From the IMG/VR virus record IMGVR_UViG_3300030117_007745, positions 1 to 64,000 of that record: a stretch of 64,000 bases of DNA. One strand, written 5' to 3'. Below, piece after piece: positions 43,771 to 53,253 of the stretch (positions are counted from its first letter, which is position 1; every line of letters begins with the position of its first letter). The DNA is from a virus. The notes below the pieces were generated by a model, which saw only the letters and a program-made list of their open reading frames with translations, searched no databases and had not been told where the DNA came from. The translations under genes and the position numbers were made by a program.

Positions 43771-46700
43771 TTAATCCTCGTTTACCTTTGATGATGCTGA
43801 TGAGGCTATTCCTCTTTCGCCTCCTTTTTCCTTAACATAAGCTGGCTCATAGGCATATGATTTAGAGCCCTTAACATCATAAATAGATTGTATGCTTTGT
43901 TTTAATATCTCTTTTGTTTCATCAAAGCTAGATTCTAGGTCTTTATCTTGATTAACCGCTAGAGCATTATAAATTGCTAGCATTGATACCATCTTTGATA
44001 TTGGAATGCTATAAGTGAACAAAGCTCTCATTTCTGGGCCGGTGGACATTTCACTAACTAATTTCTTTATAATCTCCGCTCCTTGAAAATCTTTAGCATA
44101 CTTAGTTAGTTTTATTAGTGTGCTCTCTGCAAAATTCTCGTCTTCAGCTATATAAGAATCAACCGATGCACTAAAGGGGCTGTTTTCGCTTTTTGGAACA
44201 TCAATTTCTTTACTAAATATTGGAAAGATAATATTGGTTTTAACAATTGGATTGCCCTCGCCCGAGACTTGTTCTGTTACAAGTAAGCACTTTTCTCTTA
44301 GCTGAAAATCAATAAGCTCTGGGTTCTGCGCGTTATTGGCTAACAGGGTTACAATCAAATCTTCTTTTAATTTTTTTATTTCTGGTTTTTGAGGCACATC
44401 TTGATCAATTATTTTAACAGGATTTCCATCTTCATCTTTTATTTCTTCTGATGAATCTACTAACGCATACACCAAACGAACACCCAATTTTATGCTTTTA
44501 AAGAAATCATGAAATGGCTTTTGTTGATCTTGTATTGAAATTTCATAGGTTCCGTCAGCTACATTAAAAGGCCCATTTGACATTATTTTCCACAAGTTAC
44601 TGATTCCAAAATTATTTAATATTCCCTTCAAGCGAGCATCTGGAGGGGAATCATCGGGGCCAGCATCTTCAACTTCGTCTGCATCGGGATCGAACTGTCC
44701 TCCGCCAAGAGGATCTGTTTTGAAAGCATCTCTAGCTACTAAACGTTCATTGTAAAGAGGGTCTCCGGGCTCAAGCTCTTCAAATCTATAATAAAATTGA
44801 AATACAAATTTTCCATTTTTAAATTCATGGATAGCCTCGGGCCCAAACAGCGTTGAAGCAAGGTTTTCTTGCAGACCATCATACATTTCAAAATTACTAG
44901 TGTGTATCTCTCTTAAATTTTTGTGACAGATGAAATTAAATGGATTTACTTCTGTGTCCATTGGGTAAGCTTTTAGCTCAGTTTCTTTTAAGCGAGTTTT
45001 CAAAAATTCTAAAGGTCTTTCAAAATTCTGTCTAATATAATATGCCGTAGCATCTTGCCAGCTTGTGATGGGAACTTCTCTTCCCAATTGAGTGTCATAA
45101 ATACTTCCATTGATTGCAGCAGGTGCGCCGCCACCAAACTCTCCCGCAAGAGCCGGCTTATTGGATCCGGGCACAGGAGTAAACTCTGGCTTTTCATAAA
45201 CAATTCTTGTCACCAAATTAAACCATCTTTGGTCAGTCCCGTCAAGTTGTTTCAAAAGCCACGACCTGTATTGAGCAACAACAAATTGAACATAAAGTTC
45301 ATTAAAAAATAACTCTTTTGGAAAGAATGGCAAAATAGCAATGCTCTTTACCAAAGTTTCTCCAATAAAAAGCTGCATTGTCCATGATATTACAGCCTCT
45401 AATATAGCAAAGTGAGGCATTCCAATTACATCTGAATTTGGATCATGATATTTTGAAAAGTCATAAGCTTGTTTTGCTAATTCTGATCCGTAATTAAAAT
45501 CAACAAATGTTTGGGGCCCAACTTTTGATCCGACTTTTGTTAAGTTTAAATTTTCAATCTCACACCTGAAAAGATCTGGTAAAAAATACTCGACTGTAAA
45601 ATCTGCTGCTGTTGGGTTTGGTGCGCCCATCAGCTGATAGGTAAGAATTTCTTGAGTCTGTACGGTGAGGAAGAGTGGGTTCATTGAAAAAAGAACAATT
45701 GCTGCGTCAGAAAAAGGCTGTATTCCATACTTTTTTAACAAATTTGAATCGCCACACGTCTGTGCCATTTTCTCAAGCATAGAACTCAATATTGAATAAT
45801 ATACATCACCTTCAAATAATTCTTTTACTATATTAGTTGTAGCATTGTCTGGTATTTCTACAATTCCGTCATCGTTTGTAGACGATAATCCCAAACTTTG
45901 TAATAAAAGACTACTAAAAAATTGCGCTTGCTCCGGGGTCTCTCCTTTTAAAGAAAACTTTTGTAAAAATTGTTTTACGTCATCACCTAGTGGAGGCATC
46001 TCATCTCCACTAACCATCACATCAATACCAAATGCGCCAAGGTTGGGTAGGCCCTTTATCCTTACTTGATAATTATTAGTATAAATTTTTTGACCAGTCT
46101 CCTCATCTGCGGCAGGAGGGTTAAGAATAAAATGAACAAAATCTTCATCGCTCAAATTAAGTTTAAATGTGTTATCTTCTTTTGCATCTGCAAAGTTTAG
46201 TCCTTGTGAAATATTGAACAAGAACTGATCAACCGATTTCTTTCCTCCGTCTGGCATTGTGAATTCAATTAATTCGTTTTCATAGATGTCTTTAGATGTG
46301 CCTATGGCCAGAGGAAGAGCTAAAGTATCTGGTAATCTTACAATTTCCTCTAAAACATCACTTCCTTTTACTAATTTGTTTCTTTTTGGTTTAGTTAATC
46401 CTATTGAATTTTCAATTAATTTTGGTTCAGCAGTTATTATTATGGAATCAAGTGCTTTTTGCAAGGCAAAATCCGCTGTCTCTGCTTTTTGGCCAGATAG
46501 AAGACCTTGAGTTCCTTTACCATCTGTGAATAGCGGAGGCAGCTGTGAAGATAAATCATCATTATCTCTAATAATTTTTGCCAAATTTTTATACTTGTCA
46601 ATGTCGTGATTAAGATTTTTATCGGCTATATCGTCAAATCCCGGGATATCGCCACACTTATCTTTTAGCAGCTTCTTTGCTTTTGTAGCTAATTCAGTAC

Positions 46701-49700
46701 AAAGAACAGGGTCGTTAATTTTTTCATTGGCCTGCTTGTCAAGAAAATCAAACATAGCAGGATCCATTTTTTTACCTAAGCATTCAAAAAAGTCTGCTAT
46801 TTTTGATATGTCTTTCATCTTAGGTTGCTTCTGAATGGAAGGGTATGCAAACAATATTTGTTCTACTGTCTCTAAGGTTTCTTTTGAAGGGCTGCCGTCA
46901 AAAAGACCCAAGACTTCGGGAGTTGTTAGAGCCTCTGATATACTTACAAGCATATCATCTATAACTGCTTGTTCCGCAATCAACCCACAATTAACTAAAT
47001 CTTGTGAAGCGTTGTCTGAATAAGTATTAAGCAGATCTCCAATATTTTGAGCCCCATAATCTTTTAATCTAGTTTCTCCAGCTGTGCAATTTAACTCCGG
47101 GCATGTTAATAGAGCGTCCAACAATGCAGCTATTAGTTCCAATAAAATTTGCGCTAATGCAAATTCTAAAAGAGCCTTTAGTGCCTGTATTAGAGAGTCC
47201 AACAAATCAGTTGTTGGAAGCCTAAAAAACACTGAGGGTATTCTAAAGCAAAAAGAACAGAGTAGGTCTTCTACGGCAACTTGCTCCATAAAAGCGTCTC
47301 TGCCTTTAAAATTACCATCTTCATCAACAAAGTTATTATTAAAGCTGGCTCCTTTAGAATTAAAGATTTGCTTTGGATTGTTTTGTATCGTAGATGGATT
47401 TAAATTTAGTCCTCCCGAGCCTCCCGAAGCATTAATGGTCAGATTGGGGATGCCAATCTCTTCAGCGCCGATAACATCTAGAAAACATTTGCATATTTTG
47501 CTATATAACACCTCTGGCGTAATATAGTTTAATACGTATGCATACAGGTCATCTAAATCAAATATTTTACTTTTTATGTCTCTTAATGCAGCTCCGGATG
47601 ATAAAAAGTCTCCTACATATTGCTCTAATCTATCTGCCTCCTCGGCTAAAGCTCCCAAAAACTCACCATTCTCTGCGACAGTTGTTTCTTTGTCAATTTC
47701 TGATAGAAATTTAAAAAATGCTGTCCCTTTTCCGGGTGGAGGCTTTGGGCAGGGAGGGAAGAACTGTAGCAAACTAAATTGAAATGCACCTAAATCATAC
47801 CTTGGATTTAAATCTAAAAGTTCATCCAGTCTTTGTGCGACATTATTTATAATTTCTGTAAAAGGCGGCAAAGAGAAATATGAGAAGCCACATTTTTGTG
47901 ATGGCAAATCCAATGGCACAGGACCTTGTTTAGGAAGTATTTGAGGCTTTGGTTCCGGTAGCCATTGCTCAAATATTGTTTGCCACTTTAGAAGAGGGTT
48001 TTTTATATCCCTGTGATAGTATAAAAATGCCATTGTATATGGGAAAATAAAAGGCTCTTGTTGTTTAAAATAGTCGAACCCCACTGATAAAAGTTCTTCT
48101 TGTTTACTATTAACCTCGCTTGCATCTTCTATGTAAGACACGAATGTTAATTTAAAGTTATTGTCAAAACCAATATTTATTATATTATCACTTTGTTTAT
48201 TGATATCAAATCCGTTAGCTGCCACTATTTTCTTTATAGCAGTGGGGACAAAAGCTAGCCTCTCAGCTTCTTTAGCTAAATTTATGCCTTCAACAATAAA
48301 CTCTGAACTAAAAATGTCTAAATATATTTGATTCAAAGAGAACAGGGCTTGTTGTAGGTGCAAGTCAAAATATCTCGAATCTAATGAAAGTATTTTTGCA
48401 GACTTATTTTTTAGCTCTTGTAAGGATTCCTCTTTTGAGGGGAATGAATTAACATATATTCCTCCAACCTTTACCAATATTTTTACTTTTGCCCCGGGTC
48501 TAGCTGACAACATGTAATCTTCTGCTCTGACTACCAAGTAAGTTTCAACTAAATCTATCAATTCCTGATCGGTATAAGATTTATTTTGAAAATCTAATAT
48601 TTTTCTAAGTCCAAATTTTTTGGCCAATTCTTTTTGAGCTTCCAAATCTTGATCATCGACAATGCAATCATTCGGCATTGTAACACTAACCCAGTATTCC
48701 CCATCAGCTCTGTGATAATATGGCTGATCCATATCTCTATACCAAGTTGGGATTAGGGCCTCTGCCATTTCGGACATAAATGTCACAAGAGTTCCTTTAA
48801 GTGGCCGATTCGGAAATCTTTGCTCAAAGAATATTTTATAAGATGTTTTAGCGCTGGGTGATATAGGTCTTAAAAACTTTGGATGTATGAAACCCTCTTT
48901 CCCATTGTGAGTAGAGGAGGGGTCTCTTACAACAATCTTGTTATACTCGCCTTTGCCATTAACCCACTCTTTTAGAACTTTTACAGTTGTGTTATCATCT
49001 AAGTAGCCAACATTTGGCGCATTTGGGCCCGGGGCTTCTTTAAATCTAACTGTGGGAACATTGAAATCTGAAAGGCAAATGTAACTAGTTACAGCAAATA
49101 TGTCTTCTGGAGATTGTTCCAATATTTGGGTTGCTTTTTCTGTTACGACATCCGGTGGGAATGGGGGGCAGTCAAAATCTGGATTTGATCCAAAAAGAGA
49201 TGGAAAGTCATTCAAGTCCACTCCCAAAGAAGTAGAAAAATCATAATCTCCACTTTCATAAGTTTCAATTAAATCGGCAGATGAAACATTTCCATTTGAT
49301 TTTCCTAATAATTCTGTTATGACAAATCCTGCGTTCTCATACTCTTCTACAGTTCCATCAAAAGAAGCAACCCCTTGCCCAACCATGTCCATTATAAGTT
49401 TTCTTTCGTCAATATCAAGTTCAACAACGTATCTTACTTCAACATAGCCGTAATGGCCGAAGCCAGCAAAAGAAGGCTCTGCAATAATCTTTACAGCCGC
49501 AGATGTAACTTCTTCCATAGGCTTGTTTTTGTAACTTCCCAGTTGGGCTATTCCACTAGTTGTCTGGGGTGTATTGGAGCCAGCGAACGGATCAACGCGA
49601 GTTGCTATAGTTTGATTATCTGTGCATGGGTAAATCCTCAATCCCGTCACCCACTCTGGTATTCCATAGTTTACAATTGCCGTCAAAGATGGGTTCTGAG

Positions 49701-52245
49701 AAAAGGCTTCTTTTAATGCGTCTTCTTTATCTTTAAATTCGTTTAACTTTTTCCATTCAATTTGGCTAATTTCTTGTTTAGTGCCAGCATCATATTTCCA
49801 AATTGGAAATGCCAAAGGAGATTCTTGATTAATTTTAAGATCAGGTTGATCGCCACTGTCTCCATCTGTTTCATTGTAGTCCTTGATAACGAGGTTAGCG
49901 CTTTCACCAGTAAGGGAGCCAGTTTCCTTATAAATATCAATTTGATCTTGCTTAATGGTACCATCTTCACCCATGGCGATAGCAGGGAGGCTCGCATCGG
50001 ATAGGCCCAATTCTGAATATGTGAAGCCTTTAAGAAGAGCCTTTATCTCTTCAGATGATAAGTTCGGATTCAAGATAGAGGGATAATACATTGGGGCCGC
50101 AGGTGCATTAAAAACATCGACATCCAGCTCATTTGCTAGGGTTGCGGCTGGATTAAGATAAGCTAAAACATTGCCGGTCTGATAGCCAGATGGCCTTTTT
50201 AAGAACATATAACTCAACAACTTTGTGGAAAAAAATACAGATTTTTCCAACATGTTAAAGCCATCGTCAGAATCTGCATGCTTGCTGTATTCTCCAACCA
50301 TTTCACTCGGGATGTAATGAGATCCGCCGCCAGAAATATCTTCTGAATTAGGAAGAATTCCTTTTGTTTGCACCGGCAATTGTTCTTTTTGAAGTGGAGA
50401 AAAATACCCATTAACGGCAAATTGGTACTTATCGAAGTGGTATCCTCCTTTGCCTTGTGGATTTAAAAAATAGTCTAGGTGTAATTGTGTTTTAAATATG
50501 ACTGAGAACTTATTTCTGAAATATCGTATAGTAGGATCTTCATTTTGATTCTTGATGTCATAAAATGCTAGGGCTGCCTTTGTTTTGTCCAAAGAACCAA
50601 TTATGTGTGTTGGCCCTAACTTATCATATTTATAAGATTCAATTGGTTGGCTAGAAATTTGCTTAAATTCTTGAAGTTCCCATCCTAGTCTAAATTTCCT
50701 TAAAAAACTCTTGTTCTGTAATCCATCCGGAGATTCTAGGGCTTCTGGAGTTATTATGTCCGATGCATTAAGAGGTGTGCTAACTGTGCCACCTCCCGCC
50801 GGCGATGGTATGCGTCCCTGAGTCATAAACATAGGGACAACATCTCTAACATATTTAAAAATTCTCGGATATATTTTATTAAGAGTTTTAGCTGGATCTT
50901 CTCTAAAAGGCAATAAATTTTGTGGTGCTACGTCTAAATTTGATGGCACAAGCTTATAAAGAGATGCTATGTTGGCTGTTTTAAAATCGATTGGAACTTG
51001 AGAATCTGGGTCGTCTACTTGCTCGATATAGCTCGCAGGATAGTGTTGCCAATCAGAAGAATTGTTAAAAGTGTCGCCTAATGTCAAGGACAAAGAGTTT
51101 AGCAAACTATCATCTATAAAAGCGTTTGGAGTCATTTGCTGTCTCCAAGTGTAGTTTCCTAGGGTTGTTTGGGCACTGCTATATAGATAGAACGCTTTTG
51201 TTCCGGGGATATATTCTCCCTGATAGTTGAAATTGCCGTCTGCCGTTGATGGAGCCCATGCTCTGCTGTATGTTCTATCTATAGGATTGCTTTCGTGACT
51301 CCATTTCCCGTAAAATCTAAGGTCCATTTGTTGAAATCCTTCGATTGTGGAATCGTTTTCTACTTTAAGGCCGGAAGCTTGGGCGTCAACACCTATTGGC
51401 TCAACATATGAAAACGACCCTCCTATGGAGGCTTGGGTCTCGCCATTGCCCAAGGATCCGTGAAGAAAATTAAAAAACTCTTTCACAGGATTATAAGATG
51501 GAGACTCGGTATTTATAGCAGTTGTGTTAAGTTTTTCAGGAATTGTTCCAAAAATATTCTCGGGAGGAGATTGAGGGACATCATCAACAAAGGATGGCAA
51601 TTCTCCAAGTTCCCCAAGTTGATATAGGCCCTTTGCGTATTCAATGAAAACAGCCTTGGGAGTTGCATCAAACTCAGAAGCTCCCAGCTCGTTTCCCGGT
51701 AGATCTGCGTTGTCTGCCATAAAAATACTAGTGGCTCCATCTTCAACTTGTACAGAATTAAGGCCAAAGGACTTATCTCTACTTGCGACTCTACGGCGTA
51801 TCTGGAACCTATTGTCACCAAATTTTGTAGCATTTATTTGTAGATAATTCTCATCAACAAATATTCCGGAATTAAGGTTTGCCACTGGAAATCCGAAATA
51901 GTTATACAATAAGCCATATCTGATTGCCTTGCTCAAGGCACCATTTTCAGTAATTAATCTAGCAAAATCTTCAGGACCATAGTTTCTATAAACGTTTTGA
52001 AAAGACAACATCCCCTCTTTTCCCGGCACAGGAGAGGTTTCTTCAGCAACTGCATCGTATAAAGGCAATCTAATGACAACCGACGACTTTATCTTTATTG
52101 GATTATTTGGTGGCTTTTGTTTGAAATAGAATTTATTTGGCAGAAATGAATTGCTGTCAACAAGGTAGTCTTCTACGAGGTCTTGGCCTGCTAGTTTAAC
52201 TTCTTTATCGCCTATTACAACTATTTTAGGTGGTTTTATTGCCAT
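43771..52245 (-). CDS. Giant virion protein with SH3b-like domain, 2824 residues
   Basis: The second-largest gene, between the spike-like gene and gp25, so almost certainly a baseplate or tail component. An SH3b-like domain lies near 1065-1130 (VPTVRFKEAPGPNAPNVGYL; TTVKVLKEWVN; EGFIHPKFLRPIS). Around 1585-1720 are three Cys pairs (CKC, CSFC, CPELNC) flanking a hydrophobic helix (LLEFALAQILLELIAALLDA). The C-terminal third is helical with alternating strands. No protease or muramidase motif was found. It could include a tape-measure-like or wedge function, but no such family is recognised. The ribosome binding site is weak (AGGT), and a TATAAATA box lies 46 bases upstream. Confidence 0.7.
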   Translation of the reverse strand: MAIKPPKIVVIGDKEVKLAGQDLVEDYLVDSNSFLPNKFYFKQKPPNNPIKIKSSVVIRLPLYDAVAEETSPVPGKEGMLSFQNVYRNYGPEDFARLITENGALSKAIRYGLLYNYFGFPVANLNSGIFVDENYLQINATKFGDNRFQIRRRVASRDKSFGLNSVQVEDGATSIFMADNADLPGNELGASEFDATPKAVFIEYAKGLYQLGELGELPSFVDDVPQSPPENIFGTIPEKLNTTAINTESPSYNPVKEFFNFLHGSLGNGETQASIGGSFSYVEPIGVDAQASGLKVENDSTIEGFQQMDLRFYGKWSHESNPIDRTYSRAWAPSTADGNFNYQGEYIPGTKAFYLYSSAQTTLGNYTWRQQMTPNAFIDDSLLNSLSLTLGDTFNNSSDWQHYPASYIEQVDDPDSQVPIDFKTANIASLYKLVPSNLDVAPQNLLPFREDPAKTLNKIYPRIFKYVRDVVPMFMTQGRIPSPAGGGTVSTPLNASDIITPEALESPDGLQNKSFLRKFRLGWELQEFKQISSQPIESYKYDKLGPTHIIGSLDKTKAALAFYDIKNQNEDPTIRYFRNKFSVIFKTQLHLDYFLNPQGKGGYHFDKYQFAVNGYFSPLQKEQLPVQTKGILPNSEDISGGGSHYIPSEMVGEYSKHADSDDGFNMLEKSVFFSTKLLSYMFLKRPSGYQTGNVLAYLNPAATLANELDVDVFNAPAAPMYYPSILNPNLSSEEIKALLKGFTYSELGLSDASLPAIAMGEDGTIKQDQIDIYKETGSLTGESANLVIKDYNETDGDSGDQPDLKINQESPLAFPIWKYDAGTKQEISQIEWKKLNEFKDKEDALKEAFSQNPSLTAIVNYGIPEWVTGLRIYPCTDNQTIATRVDPFAGSNTPQTTSGIAQLGSYKNKPMEEVTSAAVKIIAEPSFAGFGHYGYVEVRYVVELDIDERKLIMDMVGQGVASFDGTVEEYENAGFVITELLGKSNGNVSSADLIETYESGDYDFSTSLGVDLNDFPSLFGSNPDFDCPPFPPDVVTEKATQILEQSPEDIFAVTSYICLSDFNVPTVRFKEAPGPNAPNVGYLDDNTTVKVLKEWVNGKGEYNKIVVRDPSSTHNGKEGFIHPKFLRPISPSAKTSYKIFFEQRFPNRPLKGTLVTFMSEMAEALIPTWYRDMDQPYYHRADGEYWVSVTMPNDCIVDDQDLEAQKELAKKFGLRKILDFQNKSYTDQELIDLVETYLVVRAEDYMLSARPGAKVKILVKVGGIYVNSFPSKEESLQELKNKSAKILSLDSRYFDLHLQQALFSLNQIYLDIFSSEFIVEGINLAKEAERLAFVPTAIKKIVAANGFDINKQSDNIINIGFDNNFKLTFVSYIEDASEVNSKQEELLSVGFDYFKQQEPFIFPYTMAFLYYHRDIKNPLLKWQTIFEQWLPEPKPQILPKQGPVPLDLPSQKCGFSYFSLPPFTEIINNVAQRLDELLDLNPRYDLGAFQFSLLQFFPPCPKPPPGKGTAFFKFLSEIDKETTVAENGEFLGALAEEADRLEQYVGDFLSSGAALRDIKSKIFDLDDLYAYVLNYITPEVLYSKICKCFLDVIGAEEIGIPNLTINASGGSGGLNLNPSTIQNNPKQIFNSKGASFNNNFVDEDGNFKGRDAFMEQVAVEDLLCSFCFRIPSVFFRLPTTDLLDSLIQALKALLEFALAQILLELIAALLDALLTCPELNCTAGETRLKDYGAQNIGDLLNTYSDNASQDLVNCGLIAEQAVIDDMLVSISEALTTPEVLGLFDGSPSKETLETVEQILFAYPSIQKQPKMKDISKIADFFECLGKKMDPAMFDFLDKQANEKINDPVLCTELATKAKKLLKDKCGDIPGFDDIADKNLNHDIDKYKNLAKIIRDNDDLSSQLPPLFTDGKGTQGLLSGQKAETADFALQKALDSIIITAEPKLIENSIGLTKPKRNKLVKGSDVLEEIVRLPDTLALPLAIGTSKDIYENELIEFTMPDGGKKSVDQFLFNISQGLNFADAKEDNTFKLNLSDEDFVHFILNPPAADEETGQKIYTNNYQVRIKGLPNLGAFGIDVMVSGDEMPPLGDDVKQFLQKFSLKGETPEQAQFFSSLLLQSLGLSSTNDDGIVEIPDNATTNIVKELFEGDVYYSILSSMLEKMAQTCGDSNLLKKYGIQPFSDAAIVLFSMNPLFLTVQTQEILTYQLMGAPNPTAADFTVEYFLPDLFRCEIENLNLTKVGSKVGPQTFVDFNYGSELAKQAYDFSKYHDPNSDVIGMPHFAILEAVISWTMQLFIGETLVKSIAILPFFPKELFFNELYVQFVVAQYRSWLLKQLDGTDQRWFNLVTRIVYEKPEFTPVPGSNKPALAGEFGGGAPAAINGSIYDTQLGREVPITSWQDATAYYIRQNFERPLEFLKTRLKETELKAYPMDTEVNPFNFICHKNLREIHTSNFEMYDGLQENLASTLFGPEAIHEFKNGKFVFQFYYRFEELEPGDPLYNERLVARDAFKTDPLGGGQFDPDADEVEDAGPDDSPPDARLKGILNNFGISNLWKIMSNGPFNVADGTYEISIQDQQKPFHDFFKSIKLGVRLVYALVDSSEEIKDEDGNPVKIIDQDVPQKPEIKKLKEDLIVTLLANNAQNPELIDFQLREKCLLVTEQVSGEGNPIVKTNIIFPIFSKEIDVPKSENSPFSASVDSYIAEDENFAESTLIKLTKYAKDFQGAEIIKKLVSEMSTGPEMRALFTYSIPISKMVSMLAIYNALAVNQDKDLESSFDETKEILKQSIQSIYDVKGSKSYAYEPAYVKEKGGERGIASSASSKVNED

Positions 52246-52267
52246 TATTTACTTTACCTGTTCTTTA

Positions 52268-53239
52268 CTAGTTTACATGATTCGCTTTGCTATTTATATA
52301 CCTAGCACCATATGGATTTAAAAATTCAATCTCTTCAGAAATATTATTAAAAGTTTGTACAATCTGAGATGGTATATCAGAAACTATTCTCTTTATCTGA
52401 GAATTGATTGTATAAATACCAAGTTCGATTGAAGGGATTGCTACTCCGGGACCTGCTGCGCCGCCTGTGGTGTGTGTATGGCAAGCTAGCATAGATTCTA
52501 GAGCTGCCTGACCTAGGGTTAGCGAATGAATCATCTGAGCCAGTCTTCTACTATCGTCTACCATATACTTTAATAACTGCGCTAAATTTTCACCCTTTAC
52601 CATTGGCTGCAAATCTGAATCATCATCTCCGGCGATGATGTCAACACCAAGTATAACATCCATTCTTCCGCCCATTGAATTTTTTTCATCAGGTCTGGTA
52701 ACCAATTTTATACCTTCTCTGGCCATAATTCTAACATTATCGGCCTTGATTCCTATACCAGATCTACCTCTGGGGTTTCCAATTTTTCCGGGAACTAATC
52801 CAAAATTTAAATCTATGTCTGTTCTTTCTGAAATATATATTCTCGCTGAGTCTGCTACAAAATCATTATCGACTTTTAGTGTTTTATCTTTTTTGTCAAC
52901 TCTCCTAGCATTTCTCCCTGATCTACCTACTACTAAATCAATTGCACTAGCGCCGCCAGCACCGATTCCGCCATATCCGCTGCCGGCCTCTCCGGGTCGG
53001 TCGCGGCCTAAAACTATGTAACTATTGTTTTGCCCTTCGTATACTGTCTCGCATTCTACTTCATTAAAAATTGGTTTTGGTTCAATCTTTTTTTTACCCA
53101 TCAAACCGCTAGCATGATAGAAGAATGGTTCTTCTGGAATCTGATCGAGTCTTTCTTTTAAGTTTTTAGACAGGGCTTCAATATAGGGTCCTTCATTAAG
53201 CTGAACTCTTTCCCCACCATCGTCATATGATATTCCCAT
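52268..53239 (-). CDS. Baseplate spike-like protein with HxH motif
   Basis: 323 residues. The middle has beta-helix or beta-prism-like repeats (DSARIYISERTDIDLNFGL; SGIGIKADNVRIMAREGIKL), as in central spike proteins. ACHTHTTGGAAGPGVA at about 252-267 resembles the HxH-then-Gly-rich segment near the apex of P2 gpV-type spikes, where three chains bind an iron ion. A helical tail follows (INSQIKRIVSDIPSQIVQTF). GGGGAGGTAGATCT gives a strong start. It lies between the gp5-like hub and the giant baseplate gene. The spike call is moderate and rests on motif and context. Confidence 0.6.
   Translation of the reverse strand: MGISYDDGGERVQLNEGPYIEALSKNLKERLDQIPEEPFFYHASGLMGKKKIEPKPIFNEVECETVYEGQNNSYIVLGRDRPGEAGSGYGGIGAGGASAIDLVVGRSGRNARRVDKKDKTLKVDNDFVADSARIYISERTDIDLNFGLVPGKIGNPRGRSGIGIKADNVRIMAREGIKLVTRPDEKNSMGGRMDVILGVDIIAGDDDSDLQPMVKGENLAQLLKYMVDDSRRLAQMIHSLTLGQAALESMLACHTHTTGGAAGPGVAIPSIELGIYTINSQIKRIVSDIPSQIVQTFNNISEEIEFLNPYGARYINSKANHVN
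52291..52298 (-). promoter_or_regulatory. Possible T4-type late promoter box TATAAATA
   Basis: The minus strand reads TATAAATA, identical to the T4 late-promoter -10 box recognised by gp55, 46 bases before the ATG of the 2824-residue gene. A gp55-like factor is encoded in the window. Exact matches also occur inside genes by chance in such AT-rich DNA, so support is weak. Confidence 0.25.
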
Positions 53240-53253
53240 AGATCTACCTCCCC

